A stretch of DNA of 64,000 bases from Hyphomicrobiales bacterium (GCA_027484605.1 JAIXSR010000153.1:35698-99697), one strand, 5' to 3'. Numbered from the stretch's first letter, positions 34,180 to 42,457 are shown. The notes: a model not told the origin generated them from the letters alone. Numbers and translations: made by a program.

Positions 34180-35348
34180 GGCAGGTCCAGTGTCTCGAAT
34201 GTGGCCGAGAGCCGGGCCGCGCATTGGTCGAGCGAGAAGGCGCCGACGACATGCCGCCGCGCCGCCTCGAGCTGGGCCATCCGGGCCGCTTCGCTCTGCT
34301 CTCCGATCCGGCGGATGGCCTCGGCGAGGGCGCCGACATCGCCGGGGGCGACCAGCGTGCCCATCTCGGGCAGGATCATTTCCTTCACGCCCATATAGGC
34401 GGTCGAGATCACCGGCAGGCCCATGGCCATCGCCTCCTTGACCACGAGCGGCCCGGTATCGCGCGCGCCATCCGGCGCGGTCTTGAAGGGGGCGACAAGC
34501 GCGAGGTAATACGGCCCGTTCCCGGCATACCAGCTGGCCGTCTGCGCCCCGAGGAATCGGACCGCCTCCGGGCCCGCGCCAAGCTGGTTCGCTTCGGCCT
34601 CGAGGCGCTGTCGCAGCGGCCCGTCGCCGACAAGGTCCAGCCCGGGCCGGATTTCCGGGGGCAGCAGGGCGAGGGCCGCGAAAAGGTCATCGAGGCCCTT
34701 CTGCGGCACAAGCCGTCCGACAAAGAGCAGCCGTCCGTTCGAATGCGCCTTCGGCCGCCATGCATAGCGTTCCGGATCGATGCCACAGGGCACGATCCGC
34801 AGGTTGCAGGCCGGTTCCGTCTTCCGCAGGTCTTCCGCGAGATCACCGCAGACGGCGATCACGCGGTCGGCGGCCGCGAGCTTCTCCGGCAGGTCTTCGG
34901 CTTCGGCATAGACATCATGGCCATGGCAGACGAACGACACGCTGACTCCGGCCAGCCGCGCCCCGAGGATGGCATGGGCCGCCCCGCCACCGGCGAAATG
35001 GGCATGGACATGGTCAATCCGCTCGCGGCGCAGCCAATGCGCGATCCGCCAGCCCTGATAGACGAGCGAGGCGCGCGGCAGACGCTTCTGCCGGAAGGCG
35101 AAACCCAATCCGCGCGCGAGGGCCCGGGGCGCGGGCGGGAAGACGGCCTGATTTCCGCGCGGCAGGTCTTTCAGGCAGGTCGCCCGGTCCGCGAGGCCGA
35201 GATCCTCCGGCTGGGCCATGCCCGCGCCACGGCGCATGATCAGCGGAAGCACGGCATGCCCCTGCCGCTGCATGGCGCGGATCTCGTTTCCGACAAAGGT
35301 TTCCGACAGGACAGGAAACTCGGCAAGGACATAGGCAAGGCGCTTCAT
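34176..35348 (-). CDS. Glycosyltransferase family 4 protein
   Basis: A 390-residue GT-B protein. The N-terminus MKRLAYVLAEFPVLSETFVG is the common form in colanic-acid type transferases. Later motifs are 'HVHAHFAGGGAAHA', 'CHGHDVYAEAEDL', 'LLFVGRLVPQKGLDDLFAAL' and 'PLVVKEAMAMGLPVISTAY'. I start at ATG 35348, which has CCGGAG upstream; the extra 98 residues of the open frame are not protein-like. It leads the unit transferase-flippase-polymerase from a sigma-54-like promoter. Confidence 0.9.
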   Translation of the reverse strand: MKRLAYVLAEFPVLSETFVGNEIRAMQRQGHAVLPLIMRRGAGMAQPEDLGLADRATCLKDLPRGNQAVFPPAPRALARGLGFAFRQKRLPRASLVYQGWRIAHWLRRERIDHVHAHFAGGGAAHAILGARLAGVSVSFVCHGHDVYAEAEDLPEKLAAADRVIAVCGDLAEDLRKTEPACNLRIVPCGIDPERYAWRPKAHSNGRLLFVGRLVPQKGLDDLFAALALLPPEIRPGLDLVGDGPLRQRLEAEANQLGAGPEAVRFLGAQTASWYAGNGPYYLALVAPFKTAPDGARDTGPLVVKEAMAMGLPVISTAYMGVKEMILPEMGTLVAPGDVGALAEAIRRIGEQSEAARMAQLEAARRHVVGAFSLDQCAARLSATFETLDLP

Positions 35349-35370
35349 GGGAACTCCGGACAATCGGTTG

Positions 35371-35386
35371 CGGCATGAAATCAGCA
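35371..35386 (+). promoter_or_regulatory. Possible sigma-54 promoter for the GT2-SypE-like unit
   Basis: CGGCATGAAATCAGCA keeps the GG-N10-GC core and GGCATG of the -24 element but has CA in place of TT in the -12 box. It points toward the GT2 gene at 35436 and overlaps the stronger divergent promoter by four bases. Confidence 0.35.
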
Positions 35387-35398
35387 AGGGAGATGCCA
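35383..35398 (-). promoter_or_regulatory. Sigma-54 promoter for the transferase-flippase-polymerase unit
   Basis: On the minus strand, TGGCATCTCCCTTGCT matches TGGCACG-N4-TTGCW with complete TGGCA and TTGCT blocks and correct spacing. The predicted start lies about 25 bases before the glycosyltransferase ATG at 35348. Confidence 0.7.
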
Positions 35399-35435
35399 TG
35401 CGGGCCAGGCCCCGCCCCAAGCAGTGGAGTTTGCG

Positions 35436-36386
35436 ATGTCCCGACCCCTTTTCGATGCTCGTGTCAGCGTCATCATGCCGAACCGCAACAATCTCGATAC
35501 GCTCCCGGCCGCGATCCATTCGATCGGGCTCCAGCAACTCGAGGCTGTCGAGATCCTCGTGATCGACGATGGCTCGTCCGATGGCTCCCGCGAATGGCTC
35601 TCGGCCATGGCCCGGGAATTGCCGCAACTGCGCGTGCTGCATACCGAATCCGTCGGACCTTCCGGCGCCAGAAACCTCGGAATTTCAGAGGCTTCCGCCC
35701 CGATCATCGCATTCCTTGATTCCGACGATGTCTGGCTGCGCGGCAAACTGCGCGTGCAGGTCGAGCATCTGGAACGGAACCCGGAAATCGGGATGAGCTT
35801 CACCGATTACCGCCATATCGGCCCCTCCGGCGAGGATCGCGGTACCTGCTTCGACTATTGGCGCCCGGCCTTCCGGAACCAGCCGCCGACGCATTTCTTC
35901 GCCCTTGAGGACGCCGAGGCGATGCTGCTCGGGCACAACCTTGTCGGGACCTCGACCGTAGCGGTTCGCAAATCGCTGTTGCAGAATGCGAATGGCTTCG
36001 CAACGGACTTTGCCTCGGCCGAGGACTGGGATCTCTGGCTGCGCCTCGCGGCGATGGCCCCGGTCGCGGCAAGCACGATGATCATGACCAGCTATCTCAT
36101 GCGGCCGGGTAGCCTCACCTCACGCCTGCAGGATCGGCTCGGCGCCATCGAGGCGATTGCCGCCCGTTATCGCAGCCGCCCGGACAAGGCGATCCGCCAG
36201 GCTCTGCGCAAGGTCGATGCCCGCCTCGCCCGCGCCCGGGCCGAGATCGCGCGGAAGGATGACCGGCATCTCTCGGCTGCCATGGCTGAATTACGCGCCT
36301 GCTGCGCCGCGCCTTCCCGTCCGGGATTGCGGGCTGCCGCCGCCGATCTGGTGCGCGGGCTGCAGCCATCCCCGGCCCGGATCTGA
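35436..36386 (+). CDS. Glycosyltransferase family 2 protein
   Basis: About 316 residues of GT-A fold. The opening 'VSVIMPNRNNLDTLPAAIHS', 'VEILVIDDGSSDGS', 'GARNLGISEA' and the DxD-type 'IAFLDSDDVW' mark the UDP-sugar site. The ATG at 35436 follows TGGAG by six bases, so I prefer it to a GTG 12 bases earlier. It lacks membrane segments. The SypE-like regulator gene follows after 14 bases, so the two are probably co-transcribed. Confidence 0.9.
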   Translation: MSRPLFDARVSVIMPNRNNLDTLPAAIHSIGLQQLEAVEILVIDDGSSDGSREWLSAMARELPQLRVLHTESVGPSGARNLGISEASAPIIAFLDSDDVWLRGKLRVQVEHLERNPEIGMSFTDYRHIGPSGEDRGTCFDYWRPAFRNQPPTHFFALEDAEAMLLGHNLVGTSTVAVRKSLLQNANGFATDFASAEDWDLWLRLAAMAPVAASTMIMTSYLMRPGSLTSRLQDRLGAIEAIAARYRSRPDKAIRQALRKVDARLARARAEIARKDDRHLSAAMAELRACCAAPSRPGLRAAAADLVRGLQPSPARI

Positions 36387-36400
36387 CGGGCGAGGCGACC

Positions 36401-37906
36401 ATGATCCTGTTCGAGGCCTCCATCCCGCCCGATCTGCTGGCGCTCAGCGCGCTCCGCAAGGACCTCTCGGCCCGGCTGGACACGCTGTGCCCGGCCGATC
36501 CTGTCCGCCAGGCGATCCTGCTGACCCTGTCCGAGATCGGCGCCAACACGATCCTCCACGCGGATCCGGCGCCGGAAACGGTGACCGTCCGGCTCAGTCT
36601 TCACGGGGCTTCGCTGTCCATCGATATCGAGGATGATGGCGGTGGCTTCGATGATTTCGACGGTGCCTGCGCACGCTCGCTTATCAAGCAGGACCATCTC
36701 TTCGCCGAAAGCGGCCGTGGCCTGGCGATCATCCAGTCCATGGTCGACGGGCTGTCCTACGCACCGGGCATGCCGAACCGCCTTCAGGCCACCAAGCGTC
36801 TTGCGGGGGACAGGCCGACCATCCTGATCGTCGAGGACAGCCCTGTCCTTCTGGAAACCTATGCTGCGATGCTCCGGGGCCAGTATGACATCCTCAGGGC
36901 ACCGGGCTTCGATGCCGCCATCAGCATTGCGGCCAGCCAGTCGATCGACGGCATCGTCACCGACCTCCATCTGGAGGGGCGTGATGGCAGTGCCCTGATC
37001 GACGCCCTCGAATGGAAGGCGGATCGTCCGCCCGTTCCCGTGCTCGTGCTGACGGGCGAGCGTGATCCCGACCGGCTGCGGACGGTCTTCAATGCCGGCG
37101 TCGAGCAGGTCCTGAGCAAGCCGGTCAGTTCCGATGCGCTCCGGAATGCCGTGGCGGCGATGTTGACGCGGAGCGCCCGCAACAATGCCCGGATGTTCCG
37201 CTTCTTCAGCGCCGCGATCGACCGGGAAGGCCAAGATGACCTGCCCGAGCGGATCGGTCCGGTAAGGGTGCTCTCGCGGAATGCCCGGGCCGGGTTCGGC
37301 CGCGGCGATTTCCTGTGCCTTTTCCGGAGGCCGGGCGGGCACCGGCTCGTCCTCGCCGATGTCATGGGCCATGGCCTTGCCGCGCAGCTTGCGGCCATGC
37401 GGTTCCGTGCCGCCATGGCAGGCGTGCATGGCGCCATGCCACATCTGCCCTGCAATCTCTTCCTCTCCGCCCTGTCGCGGGCCATGTCGAAGGACCTGCT
37501 GCTGCCGGAGGCCTTTTTCTCTCTGGTCGTGGCCGATATCGACGAGGATGGCCTTATCGGCCTTTCGGCCGCCGGGCATCCGCGACCTTTCGTGTGCGAC
37601 GCGCATGGAATCACCATGGTCGAGGTCGATGGCCCCTTCCTGGGCCTGTTCGAGGAGGTCGAATACCCTGTTCTCCAGCTGCGGCTCGGGCCGGGGCAGC
37701 GGCTCTATCTTCCGACCGACGGGCTGGATGCCCGTTCCGAACAGGTCGGGCGTGAGGTGCCGGCATGGCTCGCCGGGGCGATGCTGGCGGTTGGTGGCGA
37801 GGATATCGAGACGGCCGGCGACCGCCTTGAAGCCGAGATCCGCGCGACGCTTTCCCTCGCACCGGAGGATGACTGGACTCTGGTGATGCTGGAGGCTGCG
37901 GCCTGA
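36401..37906 (+). CDS. Kinase-receiver-phosphatase switch protein (RsbW-type HATPase, REC, PP2C/SpoIIE), SypE-like
   Basis: A 501-residue cytoplasmic protein. Residues about 1-130 form an RsbW/SpoIIAB-type serine kinase: N-box 'LSEIGANTILHA', G1 'IEDDGGGFD', G2 'GRGLAII'. Residues about 145-265 form a receiver ('ILIVEDSPVLLE', Asp in 'IVTDLHLEGRDG', Lys in 'VLSKPV'). Residues about 290-501 form a PP2C/SpoIIE phosphatase: 'RGDFLCLF', 'LADVMGHGLAAQL', 'LPTDGLDAR' and 'DDWTLVML'. All motifs look active. This exact order is that of Vibrio fischeri SypE, which phosphorylates and dephosphorylates the STAS protein SypA. A matching STAS gene lies at 42107. Confidence 0.9.
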   Translation: MILFEASIPPDLLALSALRKDLSARLDTLCPADPVRQAILLTLSEIGANTILHADPAPETVTVRLSLHGASLSIDIEDDGGGFDDFDGACARSLIKQDHLFAESGRGLAIIQSMVDGLSYAPGMPNRLQATKRLAGDRPTILIVEDSPVLLETYAAMLRGQYDILRAPGFDAAISIAASQSIDGIVTDLHLEGRDGSALIDALEWKADRPPVPVLVLTGERDPDRLRTVFNAGVEQVLSKPVSSDALRNAVAAMLTRSARNNARMFRFFSAAIDREGQDDLPERIGPVRVLSRNARAGFGRGDFLCLFRRPGGHRLVLADVMGHGLAAQLAAMRFRAAMAGVHGAMPHLPCNLFLSALSRAMSKDLLLPEAFFSLVVADIDEDGLIGLSAAGHPRPFVCDAHGITMVEVDGPFLGLFEEVEYPVLQLRLGPGQRLYLPTDGLDARSEQVGREVPAWLAGAMLAVGGEDIETAGDRLEAEIRATLSLAPEDDWTLVMLEAAA

Positions 37907-37918
37907 TCGCGTCAGGCC
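37900..37918. terminator. Bidirectional hairpin containing both stop codons of convergent genes
   Basis: GGCCTGA (37900-37906) pairs with TCAGGCC (37912-37918) around TCGCG. The left arm contains the stop of the SypE-like gene and the right arm contains the stop of the convergent glycosyltransferase gene, which ends 5 bases away. No T-run follows. Confidence 0.45.
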
Positions 37919-38934
37919 CCCGCCCGCCGATAGGCTTCGACAACCCTCGCAAGGCCTTTCCCCAGCCCGAATTCCGTCTCGCCATGGTGATGGGCGCTGA
38001 TGCGGAGGGCATTGCGTCCGGCCGGCGGCAGCGCCAGCCAGTCCCGGACGCGCTTTGAAAGGCCATCGAGGATCTGCGCCTCGGATCCAGGTTCGACCAG
38101 CCAGCCCGCCGCGCCGTCTCCGATGACGCTGGCCATCGCCCCGACCTGGGTCGAGACAACCGGAATGCCCTGCGCCAGCGCTTCCAGCGCCGCCATGGGC
38201 AGCCCCTCCGCCCGCGAGGGGATGACCAGAAGGTCCAGCCCGGGCCAGATTGCGCCGGGTTCGCGGACCATCCCGTGCCAGATCACGCTGGATCCGGCCC
38301 GTTCCGCCAGTTCGGCGCGCATCGGCCCATCGCCGAAGACATGGAAACTGGCCTCGCCCTTCATCCGGCAGGCCAGATCGACGAAGCGGTCGGGTGCCTT
38401 CTCGGGCGAGAGCCGCCCGACAAAACCGATTTGCGGCTGTCGCCCCTTGGCGGTCTCCAGCGGAGGGAAGCGCATGAAGTTCGGAACGATCGCGGTCCGG
38501 AAGGGCAGGCGGTTCGCAATGGCGGCCGAAACGGAAAGACCTTCCGCCATCCAGCCCGTCCAGGCATCGATCGCCTGGTACAGGTTGATGGGGAATGGGC
38601 CGGTTTCCCCGGCATGATAGGTGGAAACGACCGGCACCCGCGCGATCCGTGCTGCCAGCCGGCCGAGAATGCCGGCCTTGTAGCCATGACTGTGCAGGAG
38701 AAGTGGCTCCCCGCCACGCAGCCGCCCGAGCAGGCGGTCGATCCGCCCCCCGAGGTCGGAGAAGGGCAATCCGGCCGCGCGGAGGCGATCCTCGAAGGCA
38801 TTGCCGGGATAACGCCGCCAGAACACGATTTCCGCCGGGAATCCGGCTTCGGGCAGCGCCTCGGCCAGGGTCGCGATATGGGATTCGATTCCACCCAGGC
38901 CGGAGCTGTCGAGGAAAAGCAGGATGCGGGTCAT
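37912..38934 (-). CDS. Glycosyltransferase family 4 protein
   Basis: A 340-residue GT-B protein. It opens 'MTRILLFLDSSGLGGIESHI' and has 'VPVVSTYHAGETGPFP', 'IGFVGRLSPEKAPDRFVDLA', 'FHVFGDGPMRAELAE' and the donor motif 'PSRAEGLPMAALEALAQGI'. The ATG at 38934 stands one base after the stop of the ATPase gene. It is the last gene of the STAS-lipoprotein-export-ATPase-transferase operon. Confidence 0.9.
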   Translation of the reverse strand: MTRILLFLDSSGLGGIESHIATLAEALPEAGFPAEIVFWRRYPGNAFEDRLRAAGLPFSDLGGRIDRLLGRLRGGEPLLLHSHGYKAGILGRLAARIARVPVVSTYHAGETGPFPINLYQAIDAWTGWMAEGLSVSAAIANRLPFRTAIVPNFMRFPPLETAKGRQPQIGFVGRLSPEKAPDRFVDLACRMKGEASFHVFGDGPMRAELAERAGSSVIWHGMVREPGAIWPGLDLLVIPSRAEGLPMAALEALAQGIPVVSTQVGAMASVIGDGAAGWLVEPGSEAQILDGLSKRVRDWLALPPAGRNALRISAHHHGETEFGLGKGLARVVEAYRRAGA

Positions 38935-38935
38935 G

Positions 38936-39646
38936 TCAGGCCGGAAGGTTGAAGAGCGGAAGGGATTCGGCCCAGGCGGCCAGACGATCGGCCCAGCGGG
39001 GACGAAAACGGCGGAACCGCCGGACCTCGCGGGCGATCTCCGAGCCGAGGCTCGGCGCGATGATGTCATTGATGACGAACCCGGCGAGAGGTGCCCGGCA
39101 TTCGGCAAGGAGCGCCAGAGCGGCATCCCGCTCATGACCGAATGTGCGGTTGGCCTTGCCGATCACCAGCGTGGCCCCGGAAACCGCCGCGATGGTCATG
39201 GCCTCGATCGCTGCACCCGAGCCGATCCGTGCCGGCGCGCAATCGACGATCACCGCACCATAGGCCGCGAGCTCGGTCTCGAAGAGCATCCGGATGCGCG
39301 CCGGATCATTGAAGCGGCCGGCATCATCCGGGTGGATCGCGATCCAGAGCCGGTCCGGTCCGTCAGCCTCGCGCGAAACGAGGTCCAGCCCTCCGCCATC
39401 CCCCGGGGACCAGCGCCCCGGGCTGGTGCGCGGGTCCGGCGGGAGGGAGGCATCCACCAGCAGCACCTTGAGGCCGGTCTCGTGCAGCCGGCGCGCGAAG
39501 AGCGCCGCGATGAGCGAGTTGCCCGCATTGGCATGCGGGGCGGTCAGGGCGATGACCCGTGCACCCTGGGTGAAGGTGGCATGGCGCATCCGCTCGAGCA
39601 GCGTGTGGAGATTGGCGGTCAGGCCGCCCGCTTCCGGCTTGGCCAT
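38936..39646 (-). CDS. CpsD/BY-kinase-type ATPase with a degenerate Walker A (SypD-like)
   Basis: A 236-residue P-loop protein of the polysaccharide tyrosine-kinase family. The Walker A' region 'KVLLVDASLPPDP' and Walker B 'AYGAVIVDCAPARIGSG' are recognisable. The Walker A position reads 'TAPHANAGNSLIAALF', with Asn where the nucleotide-binding Lys should be. The C-terminus (...SLPLFNLPA) has no tyrosine cluster. It is probably a structural or regulatory relic rather than an active kinase. Its ATG overlaps the export-protein stop by one base (TAATG). Confidence 0.8.
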   Translation of the reverse strand: MAKPEAGGLTANLHTLLERMRHATFTQGARVIALTAPHANAGNSLIAALFARRLHETGLKVLLVDASLPPDPRTSPGRWSPGDGGGLDLVSREADGPDRLWIAIHPDDAGRFNDPARIRMLFETELAAYGAVIVDCAPARIGSGAAIEAMTIAAVSGATLVIGKANRTFGHERDAALALLAECRAPLAGFVINDIIAPSLGSEIAREVRRFRRFRPRWADRLAAWAESLPLFNLPA

Positions 39647-41787
39647 TACAGGGCTCCCAGCAGCGCGACCAGCGAGATCAGCGGGATCACGTCACGGACG
39701 CCGTCCATGAAGATCTTCCAGTCGCTCTGCGCCATGTTCGGCACATAGACCGTGTCACCGGCCCGCACGGCGGGCAGCCGCGCGATGTCGCCCGACTTGG
39801 CAAAACCGACGAGGTCGAAGAGGCGTGCCCCCTCGGTCTGGGCCGTGATGTTGATCACCACGATCTTTGTCTGGAGCGCGTCACTGGTCGGACCCCCGGC
39901 TTCGGCCAGGAGGTCGAGCAGGGTCATGTCATCGGCGAAGCGGTAGCGGCCCGGCTTGCCGACAGCCCCGATGACGCGGACAGTCCGCTCCTTCGGATCA
40001 TCGAGCCATTCCTTGTTCCGGTCCGGAATGAAGATGACATCGCCGGGCTTCACACGCGGCAGCAGCTTGTCGTCGCCGGTCTCGAAATACCGCGCGAGAT
40101 TGACCTTGCTGATCCGCGAACCCTTGCCATGCCGGTGCGAGACGCGGACATTCCGCAGATCCGCCGCGCTGGTCGGGCCGTTTGCCGCCGCGATGATGTC
40201 GAGGAAGTTCATCTGCGTGTTGAACGCGTAGCGCCCGGGCGAACCGACCTGTCCCATCACGTAGATCGAGGCTTCCGGCGCCTGCTGGACCCATTGCCCC
40301 TTCATGTCGACGGGGCTGGAAGGCAGGTCCGGCACCATGATGACCGCACCGGCCCGCAGGCGGGGCAGGGAAGTGGCCTGCCCGTTGAGATAGGCGGTCA
40401 TGTCGAACAGGACCGGCTTGCCCTTGTCGGTCTCGCCGAGCCGGATCTGGATCCGCGCAAGGTCCGCCTTTTGGGTCGGGCCACCGGCCTGCGCCAGAAG
40501 GTCGAGCAGGGACATCTCGTCCGACCATTCGAAGCGCCCCGGCCGCGTCACGGCGCCCATCAGCTTGACGGCCCGGTCGGGTGCGATCTTGAGCCAGGAC
40601 GGTTCCTTGGTATCGGTCTTTTCCGGCACGAAGATCGCGTCGCCGGCGCTGACCGGCGGCAAGGTTCCGCCTTTGCCCTCGGTGAAGAGCGGCAGATCGA
40701 CAAGGGCCACCGTGCCATCGGCCCGGAGGAGGCGGATCTGGCGCGTATCGGCGAAGCGCGTCGGGCCGCCGGCATTGGCGAGGATATCGATGAACCCGGC
40801 CCCCGGCTTCGAGTCGAAGGCCCCCGGCTTGGCCACCTCGCCCATGATGTAGACCGTGTTCTTGCCGGACCGGATTTCCTCGAGCTGCTTGGGCACGAAG
40901 ATCGTCGCGCCCTCGGCGAGGTCGGGGAGGAGATGCGCCTTTCCGCTGTCGAGGAAGGTCTGGAGATTGAAGATCGTCGGCTGGCCCTTGGCGATGATGC
41001 GGATCTGCTCGACCGAGGCATAGCGCGTCACGCCGCCGGCGCGCATGATCATGTCGATCGCGTTCGAGCCCGGCTTGAAGGCGAAGATGCCGGGCTTGTT
41101 GACTTCGCCGAACACCTTGATGGAGGAGCGGTCCTCGCCGCCATCCCCGGCTTCCGCGAGGGTCCGCCCGTCGAAATCGATCTGGACATTGCCTGTCCGG
41201 GGCGAGGCGGGCACGAACAGCGTGTCAAGCGGCTCGAGCGCGGGCAAGAGGCGGGTATCGCCGGTATCGAGATATTTCTTGTAGTCGAAGGCGATCTCGC
41301 GATCCTTCCGCCTCAGCTGGAACCGGTCGAGCTGCGCACCCTGGTTCAGGCCGCCGGCCGCCGCGATCGCCATCTGCACCGAGGCATCGCCGGGAATCTC
41401 CACCGGCCCGGGATTCTTGACATAGCCGAGCACGGTCACGAGCAGACGCCGGTCCTTCAGCGCCAGCGTCAGCCGGTCGAGATCCCGGTAGACACGCGAA
41501 AGGCTGGTCCGGATCGCGCCCTCCGCCTCGCGGGTGGTGAGCCCCGCGACAATGACCGCGCCGACTTCCGGCAGGATGATCTGCCCCTGCCGGTCGATCT
41601 TGAAATCCTGTGACAAGGCAGCTTCGCCCGGCACGCGCAGCGCGACCGTATCCCCGATCCGCAGCGCGTCACCGGCCGTTGCGGCAAGCGCCATCGTTGC
41701 CGTGGCGACAAGGAAGGCCGCAAGTGCGACGATCAGGCCGGCAAGCCGGCCAGGACGGGCCGGAGAGAAGGCGGCGAGGGCATTCAT
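39646..41787 (-). CDS. Polysaccharide export protein with six SLBB domains (SypC-like)
   Basis: A 713-residue periplasmic/outer-membrane export protein. A signal-like segment (about 15-36) is followed by a Poly_export domain ('LRIGDTVALRVPGEAALSQD', 'FKIDRQGQIILPEVGAV'). Six SLBB units are visible by their 'V-x-G-x-V-x-x-P-G' cores: VLGYVKNPG, VFGEVNKPG, IMGEVAKPG, LMGAVTRPG, VMGQVGSPG and VIGAVGKPG. A hydrophobic C-terminal tail ends the protein. Wza-type proteins are about half this length, so the extra SLBB units are notable. No lipobox is seen. Confidence 0.9.
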   Translation of the reverse strand: MNALAAFSPARPGRLAGLIVALAAFLVATATMALAATAGDALRIGDTVALRVPGEAALSQDFKIDRQGQIILPEVGAVIVAGLTTREAEGAIRTSLSRVYRDLDRLTLALKDRRLLVTVLGYVKNPGPVEIPGDASVQMAIAAAGGLNQGAQLDRFQLRRKDREIAFDYKKYLDTGDTRLLPALEPLDTLFVPASPRTGNVQIDFDGRTLAEAGDGGEDRSSIKVFGEVNKPGIFAFKPGSNAIDMIMRAGGVTRYASVEQIRIIAKGQPTIFNLQTFLDSGKAHLLPDLAEGATIFVPKQLEEIRSGKNTVYIMGEVAKPGAFDSKPGAGFIDILANAGGPTRFADTRQIRLLRADGTVALVDLPLFTEGKGGTLPPVSAGDAIFVPEKTDTKEPSWLKIAPDRAVKLMGAVTRPGRFEWSDEMSLLDLLAQAGGPTQKADLARIQIRLGETDKGKPVLFDMTAYLNGQATSLPRLRAGAVIMVPDLPSSPVDMKGQWVQQAPEASIYVMGQVGSPGRYAFNTQMNFLDIIAAANGPTSAADLRNVRVSHRHGKGSRISKVNLARYFETGDDKLLPRVKPGDVIFIPDRNKEWLDDPKERTVRVIGAVGKPGRYRFADDMTLLDLLAEAGGPTSDALQTKIVVINITAQTEGARLFDLVGFAKSGDIARLPAVRAGDTVYVPNMAQSDWKIFMDGVRDVIPLISLVALLGAL

Positions 41788-41789
41788 GG

Positions 41790-42107
41790 TCAGGGGCTCC
41801 GCAGATGGGGCTCGATCGCGTCGAGCACACGGGCAAGGCGACGCTGGTCTTCGGCGAGATCGTCGTCGAGGCCGGCCTGGTGGTTGCGCTGGGCGCGGAT
41901 TAGGAGCAGCCGGGCCTCGTCCGCGAGGCCGGCCGCCCAGCGTTCCGCACCGCGCTGGCGCAGGCCTTCGTAGCGGGCCGTCAGGCCCTGCAGGCCGGGA
42001 TCCTCGACCGGACGCCGTTCGGCAAAGCCGCCTGTCCCGGGTTCGGGCCAGGTGGCGCAGCCCCCGGCCAGGCTGGCAACGAGCAGCAGGATGGCCAGTC
42101 GCGGCAT
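41790..42107 (-). CDS. Small lipoprotein of the export operon
   Basis: A 105-residue lipoprotein. The lipobox 'LLVASLAGGC' puts the lipidated Cys near residue 17. The rest is Arg/Glu/Leu-rich and probably helical ('RRLARVLDAIEPHL'). The ATG at 42107 (or GTG at 42110) overlaps the STAS stop, and the export-protein gene starts 2 bases after its stop. I do not recognise a family. A periplasmic or outer-membrane partner of the export protein is likely from context. Confidence 0.7.
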   Translation of the reverse strand: MPRLAILLLVASLAGGCATWPEPGTGGFAERRPVEDPGLQGLTARYEGLRQRGAERWAAGLADEARLLLIRAQRNHQAGLDDDLAEDQRRLARVLDAIEPHLRSP

Positions 42108-42394
42108 CACGCGCTCCGGACCAGATCCGGCGCCAGGATCGGGGTCAGCTTCAGATGGTCGAGAAGCTGGCGTGGCTGGCCGCTCAGCCCGGCAATTTCC
42201 AGCCGGCGGCCACGGGCATTGAGTCGCTTGTAGAGGAAGACGAGCCCGCCGACGCCGCTGGAATCGATGAAGCTGACATTGGAGACATCCAGCGCGATGT
42301 CTTCCTCGGCTGCGGCCAATTCCTCGAACAGCACCCGCACGGTGGTCATCGTGCCGGCGTCGAGGTCGTCCTGGATGCGCAATCTACGGGTCAT
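42107..42394 (-). CDS. STAS-domain anti-sigma-antagonist-like protein (SypA-like)
   Basis: A 95-residue single STAS domain. The phosphorylation loop 'NVSFIDSSGVGGLVFLYKRL' carries Ser45-Ser46; Ser46 aligns with the serine phosphorylated in SpoIIAA/RsbV proteins. The ATG at 42394 has AAGGAG upstream. It is the first gene of a five-gene export operon behind a near-perfect sigma-54 promoter. The SypE-like kinase/phosphatase in the same locus is its expected modifier, as SypE is of SypA in Vibrio fischeri. Confidence 0.88.
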   Translation of the reverse strand: MTRRLRIQDDLDAGTMTTVRVLFEELAAAEEDIALDVSNVSFIDSSGVGGLVFLYKRLNARGRRLEIAGLSGQPRQLLDHLKLTPILAPDLVRSA

Positions 42395-42441
42395 TATGGG
42401 CTCCTTCTTCCGGCCATGGCGGCCGTTCCGGCATGGAAGGC

Positions 42442-42457
42442 AGCAAGGCGGGTGCCA
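42442..42457 (-). promoter_or_regulatory. Sigma-54 promoter for the STAS-export operon
   Basis: On the minus strand, TGGCACCCGCCTTGCT matches TGGCACG-N4-TTGCW at every position but one. This is the best sigma-54 match in the window. The predicted start is about 35 bases before the STAS gene ATG. Confidence 0.8.
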
